Below are positions 61,044-64,000 of a stretch of 64,000 bases of DNA, one piece after another. The translations under genes were made by a program, and so were the position numbers. Numbering within the stretch: the stretch's first letter is position 1; each line of letters starts with the position of its first letter. The notes under the pieces are model-generated. The model searched no databases. It worked only from the letters and a program-made list of their open reading frames with translations, and was not told the DNA's origin. This DNA is from Mesorhizobium australicum (GTDB lineage: Bacteria > Pseudomonadota > Alphaproteobacteria > Rhizobiales > Rhizobiaceae), in the NCBI RefSeq assembly GCF_900177325.1, contig NZ_FXBL01000004.1:3844001-3908000 (forward strand). Direction: 5' to 3'.

Positions 61044-62615
61044 CTATTGCTTCGACACGCCCCAGCCGATCGAATTCTCCGCCGGCCAGGACACGTAACC
61101 GGACACATTCGCGCCGGTCACGGCGTTTACGGTGTTGTAGTAGAGGCTGATGATCGGGATATCCTTCTCCATCAGCTCATGCATCCTGGCGAAGATGTCG
61201 CCACGCTTGTTTGGGTCGGATTCCGCGAGCGAAGCCTGGTAGAGTTCATAGGCTTCCTTGTTGTCCCACTGGTTGGAAGGATCTTCCTTCTTGTCGCCGA
61301 TGATCGAACCGTAGTTGAGCGACGGATCGAGGCGGGGTGACCAGATGAACGATTGGAGCTGGAATTTTCCGCTGCGGAACATGTCGAGCTGCGTGCCCCA
61401 CTCAAGCGTTTCAAGCTGGGCATTGATGCCGATCTGCATGAGCATCGCCTGCACCATGATCGCGTTGTCGTACATGGCCTGATAGCGCGTGTTGGTCTGG
61501 ATTTTCAGCAGTTCGCCCTTGTAACCCGCCTCCTTTAGCAAGGCGCGTGCCTTCTCCGGATCGTAGGCAGGCCACTGTTTCATGCTGTCGCGGAAATAGG
61601 GGCTTGCCTGCCCGACAGCGGACGGATTCGGCTCTGCCGTCCCTGCCGTCCTGATCGTTGCGATCTCGTCGTAGTCGATGGCGCGAGCCAGAGCCTCGCG
61701 CATCTTGGGGTTAGACAGGAGCGGATCGTTCGTCTGGAGGAGGATGGTCGTCCAACCGAGACCCGGAGAGGTCGAGCGCTTAAGGCCGAGCTCCTCCAGT
61801 TCTTGAGCTCGTTTCGGTCCGACGAAATTGACCACGTCGACGTCTCCGGCCTTGAGGGCGACTTCCTGCACGGTGGCGTCGGGTATGACGCGGAACGTGA
61901 GCTTGTCGATCAGAGCCGTGCGATCGCCGGAGTAGCCGCTCTTCGGCGCCGTGCTGGCGACATAGCCGTCAAATTTCGCGAGTGTCGTATGGTCGCCGGC
62001 GATGCGGCTCTCGAGCTTGAACGGTCCGGAGCCGATTGCCGAACCTTCCTTCCATGCGCCCTTGTCATCGACGTTCTTGGGGTTCGCGACCCAGAGATTG
62101 CACTGGATCTCCGCGAGACGAGTGAGAAAGAGCGGGCTCGGCTTCTCGATCTTGAACACGACTGTGTTGTCGTCCGGGGTGTCGAGCGACAGCACCTTGA
62201 TCTGGCGCGAACCGTCGAAATTGGCCTTGCAGGAAATCTTGCGGTCCGGGTTCATGTGGAAGTCCCAGCTCCACTTGAAGTCCTGCGCCGTGACGGGATC
62301 GCCATTGTGGAACTTTGCGCCCTGGCGCAGATGGAACGTATAGACGGTCCCGTCCTGCGAAACGTCCCACGAGTCTGCCAAGGCCGGGCCGACCGTCATG
62401 TCGGCGCGAAATCCGACCAGCGTCTCATAGATGTGGTGAAGGACGGTGTCTGTGGCAGCGTCGCGGCCCGTCGCGTCGAGGCTGCGGATGTCGGTCGTTG
62501 TGGCGATGACGAGTTCGTCCTTAGAGGTCTTTGCCTCTCCCGGCGAGCTAAGCGCAATCAGCGCGAGGGCTGCGACCAGTCCCTTGCCGAGTTTCATGGC
62601 TGTTGGTTGGATCAT
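61044..62615 (-). CDS. ABC transporter substrate-binding protein, peptide/opine (SBP_bac_5) family
   Basis: 523 aa with a signal peptide (LGKGLVAALALIALSSPGEA). The SBP family 5 core is clear: FHLRQGAKFHNGDPVTAQDF, AHALARAIDYDEI-like ALARAIDYDEIATIR, and YDPEKARALLKEAGYKGE. It captures di-/oligopeptides or similar compounds in the periplasm. GAGGGG precedes the ATG at 62615. Between the esterase and the serine hydrolase genes, in one operon with the permease. Confidence 0.93.
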   Translation of the reverse strand: MIQPTAMKLGKGLVAALALIALSSPGEAKTSKDELVIATTTDIRSLDATGRDAATDTVLHHIYETLVGFRADMTVGPALADSWDVSQDGTVYTFHLRQGAKFHNGDPVTAQDFKWSWDFHMNPDRKISCKANFDGSRQIKVLSLDTPDDNTVVFKIEKPSPLFLTRLAEIQCNLWVANPKNVDDKGAWKEGSAIGSGPFKLESRIAGDHTTLAKFDGYVASTAPKSGYSGDRTALIDKLTFRVIPDATVQEVALKAGDVDVVNFVGPKRAQELEELGLKRSTSPGLGWTTILLQTNDPLLSNPKMREALARAIDYDEIATIRTAGTAEPNPSAVGQASPYFRDSMKQWPAYDPEKARALLKEAGYKGELLKIQTNTRYQAMYDNAIMVQAMLMQIGINAQLETLEWGTQLDMFRSGKFQLQSFIWSPRLDPSLNYGSIIGDKKEDPSNQWDNKEAYELYQASLAESDPNKRGDIFARMHELMEKDIPIISLYYNTVNAVTGANVSGYVSWPAENSIGWGVSKQ

Positions 62616-62633
62616 TGCATATTCCCCTCATTG

Positions 62634-63515
62634 TTATCGTTGATTGAGACAGCGCGAGAAGAAAGCCTTCACGCGCCCGAGCATTGTCGAGTCTTCATGG
62701 GCCACGCCGGGGAACGTTTCGTATTCGACCTTCACACCGTGCGCTTCGAGACTGCGCCGCAGCGCTTGCTGCCGTTCGACGCGTGTCGCACCGGCATCGT
62801 TGGCGCCCTTCATCCAGAAGGCCTTGTCGGTCGGCTGGACGATCACCCATCGTGTCAGCAGGTCTTCCTCCCCGATCACCATCTGAACGGCGACCTTGCG
62901 TATCGCGGCGATGTCGATCGGCCGGCCAAAGAGCCTTTCGAAGCCGTTGGTGCCCACCCAGTAGTCCGAGGCATCATCGAGAAGCGTGACGGTGCCGGGA
63001 GCGCCGATGGAGACGCCGACAAGCCTGTCCGGATGGGCAAGGAGAAAGCGGTGGGCGAACTGGCCACCGCCAGAGAAACCGTAGAGCAGGAAGCGCTCGG
63101 CATCCACATTGTAGCGCTCGCCGAACTCGTCGATCATGTCGAGAAGGATTTCGTCGAAGTTCACGCCATGGCCGCGCAGCAGCTTGTAGCTGTGCAGGTC
63201 GCCCTGGTGCAGCGCGTTGACGGGAAAGAGCGGGCACAGAAGCATCACCTGCTCGGCCTCCGCATAGTCGGCGAATGCGTCGCGGTAGCGTTCCATGGAG
63301 CGCTCGGAACCGTGGACGATCACTGCCAGCGGGTATTTGCGGCCCTCCTCGTGCACGTAGGATTTCGGCACGTAGGTGCAGAACGAGAACCGGGCATCCT
63401 TGCGCGATGCAGTGACGGAGGAATTCCCCGTCTCGAACATCGATATCCGGCGCGGCTGTTCGACGCCGTGGTCGCCGCGTGGCAAATTCTCGAAAGCGTC
63501 CGACAGACCGCCCAT
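62634..63515 (-). CDS. Alpha/beta hydrolase (esterase-type)
   Basis: 293 aa, no signal peptide. Oxyanion region LAVIVHGSERSMERYRDAFA (~65-84), nucleophile elbow GFSGGG (~143), acid residues near VIGEEDLLTRW and His in FPGVAHEDSTM (~275). A cytosolic esterase or peptidase-like enzyme of unknown substrate, likely acting on the compound imported by the transporter. ATG at 63515 with GGAG upstream; a GTG at 63530 would overlap the permease stop. Confidence 0.85.
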   Translation of the reverse strand: MGGLSDAFENLPRGDHGVEQPRRISMFETGNSSVTASRKDARFSFCTYVPKSYVHEEGRKYPLAVIVHGSERSMERYRDAFADYAEAEQVMLLCPLFPVNALHQGDLHSYKLLRGHGVNFDEILLDMIDEFGERYNVDAERFLLYGFSGGGQFAHRFLLAHPDRLVGVSIGAPGTVTLLDDASDYWVGTNGFERLFGRPIDIAAIRKVAVQMVIGEEDLLTRWVIVQPTDKAFWMKGANDAGATRVERQQALRRSLEAHGVKVEYETFPGVAHEDSTMLGRVKAFFSRCLNQR

Positions 63516-63516
63516 T

Positions 63517-64000
63517 TCAATTGTCTCCACTCATCTTGGGGTCGACCAGATCCCGCACCGCATCGCCGAACTGGTTGATGCCGAGCAGCGTGATGGTGAT
63601 GCAGAGGCCTGGCAGCAGGATCAGCAGCGGCGACTGCATGATGTAGGGCCGCGCGGTGGCGAGCATGTTGCCCCAGCTCGGATCCGGAGGCGGAACGCCG
63701 AGACCCAGGAAGCTCAGGGCCGCCTCGGAAAGGATGATGCTGCCGAACATCATCGATCCGAGCACCGTTATGGGTGGGATCGAGTTCGGCAGGACATGGC
63801 GGAACATCGTGGTGAAATGGGAATTGCCCATCACCACGGAGGCCTCGACGAATTCGAGCTGCCGGACCGAAAGGACGGTGCCGCGTACGACCCGCACGAC
63901 GCCCGGCATGTAGGCGATGCCCAGCGCCACCACGATGCCGGAAGAGCTGGCGCCGAATATGGCCATGATGCCAAGCGCCAGCAGCAGGCCGGGAAAGGCG
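63517..64000 (-). CDS. ABC transporter permease, DppC/OppC family (partial, cut by window edge)
   Basis: The visible C-terminal ~160 residues have three or four helices. The coupling segment EASVVMGNSHFTTMFRHVLP and the conserved SEAALSFLGLGVPPPDPSWG are typical of DppC/OppC. The frame continues unbroken to the window end, so the N-terminus and the rest of the transporter (DppB-type permease, ATPases) lie beyond 64000. First visible gene of the leftward peptide transporter/hydrolase operon. Confidence 0.93.
   Translation of the reverse strand, partial: AFPGLLLALGIMAIFGASSSGIVVALGIAYMPGVVRVVRGTVLSVRQLEFVEASVVMGNSHFTTMFRHVLPNSIPPITVLGSMMFGSIILSEAALSFLGLGVPPPDPSWGNMLATARPYIMQSPLLILLPGLCITITLLGINQFGDAVRDLVDPKMSGDN

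Overview
The window is high-GC DNA with the gene content of an alphaproteobacterium of the order Rhizobiales, closest in style to Mesorhizobium and related Phyllobacteriaceae. Pointers to this are the fused anthranilate synthase trpE(G) behind a Trp-codon leader peptide, the ChoXWV choline transporter, a BA14K-family protein, the LsrB/VtlR-type LysR regulator next to trxB and an AbcR-like small RNA, and several families of palindromic intergenic repeats. It looks chromosomal. I saw no tRNA, rRNA, CRISPR array, prophage or conjugation gene. The only transposon is one IS5-family element.

Layout. 0-10 kb: trpE(G) with its attenuator; a leftward PAP2 phosphatase / DUF2254 / mini heme-copper-oxidase-like operon; a DGPF protein coupled to an ECF42-type sigma factor; a LysR gene divergent from a small basic protein; formate-tetrahydrofolate ligase. 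10-16 kb: a DUF1428 gene and a small YdeI-like gene whose 3' end is broken by the IS element, an EEP phosphatase / phospholipase D pair, a TetR gene, and a tandem array of four small secreted paralogues. 16-25 kb: a potassium channel with a zinc ribbon, a VOC protein, a beta-helix protein, choVWX, thymidine kinase, a BA14K protein, a TetR gene divergent from a fatty acid hydroxylase-type membrane enzyme.

25.2-33.5 kb is the most unusual part. It is one co-directional cluster: a coiled-coil protein, a 380-aa unknown, a strikingly AT-rich membrane protein, an AAA+ ATPase, a DUF559 nuclease carried between perfect 49-bp inverted repeats, a DUF6638-like protein and a DUF2333 membrane protein, followed by clpS. 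The ATPase, soluble partners and membrane protein look like one molecular machine of unknown function, into which two foreign genes (the AT-rich gene and the DUF559 cassette) have been inserted without breaking the frame of their neighbours.

33.9-42 kb: two toxin-antitoxin-like pairs, each with its own palindromic operator, a secreted alpha/beta hydrolase, an EF-G-like GTPase, a probable AbcR-type sRNA with a LysR-type site centred about 65 bp upstream of its start, then lsrB, trxB and an Lrp gene. 42-49 kb: a complete ADP-heptose and inner-core LPS locus (glycosyltransferase, gmhB, gmhA, hldE, divergent hldD, waaF, waaC), then greA. 49-54 kb: small membrane and metabolic genes, including a MarR regulator whose operator occurs upstream of both itself and a thioesterase gene. 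54-64 kb: catabolic genes (GMC oxidoreductase, enolase-superfamily dehydratase, 3-hydroxyisobutyrate dehydrogenase-like, L-2-hydroxyglutarate oxidase) and a leftward peptide-type ABC transporter operon with two hydrolases, cut by the window edge.
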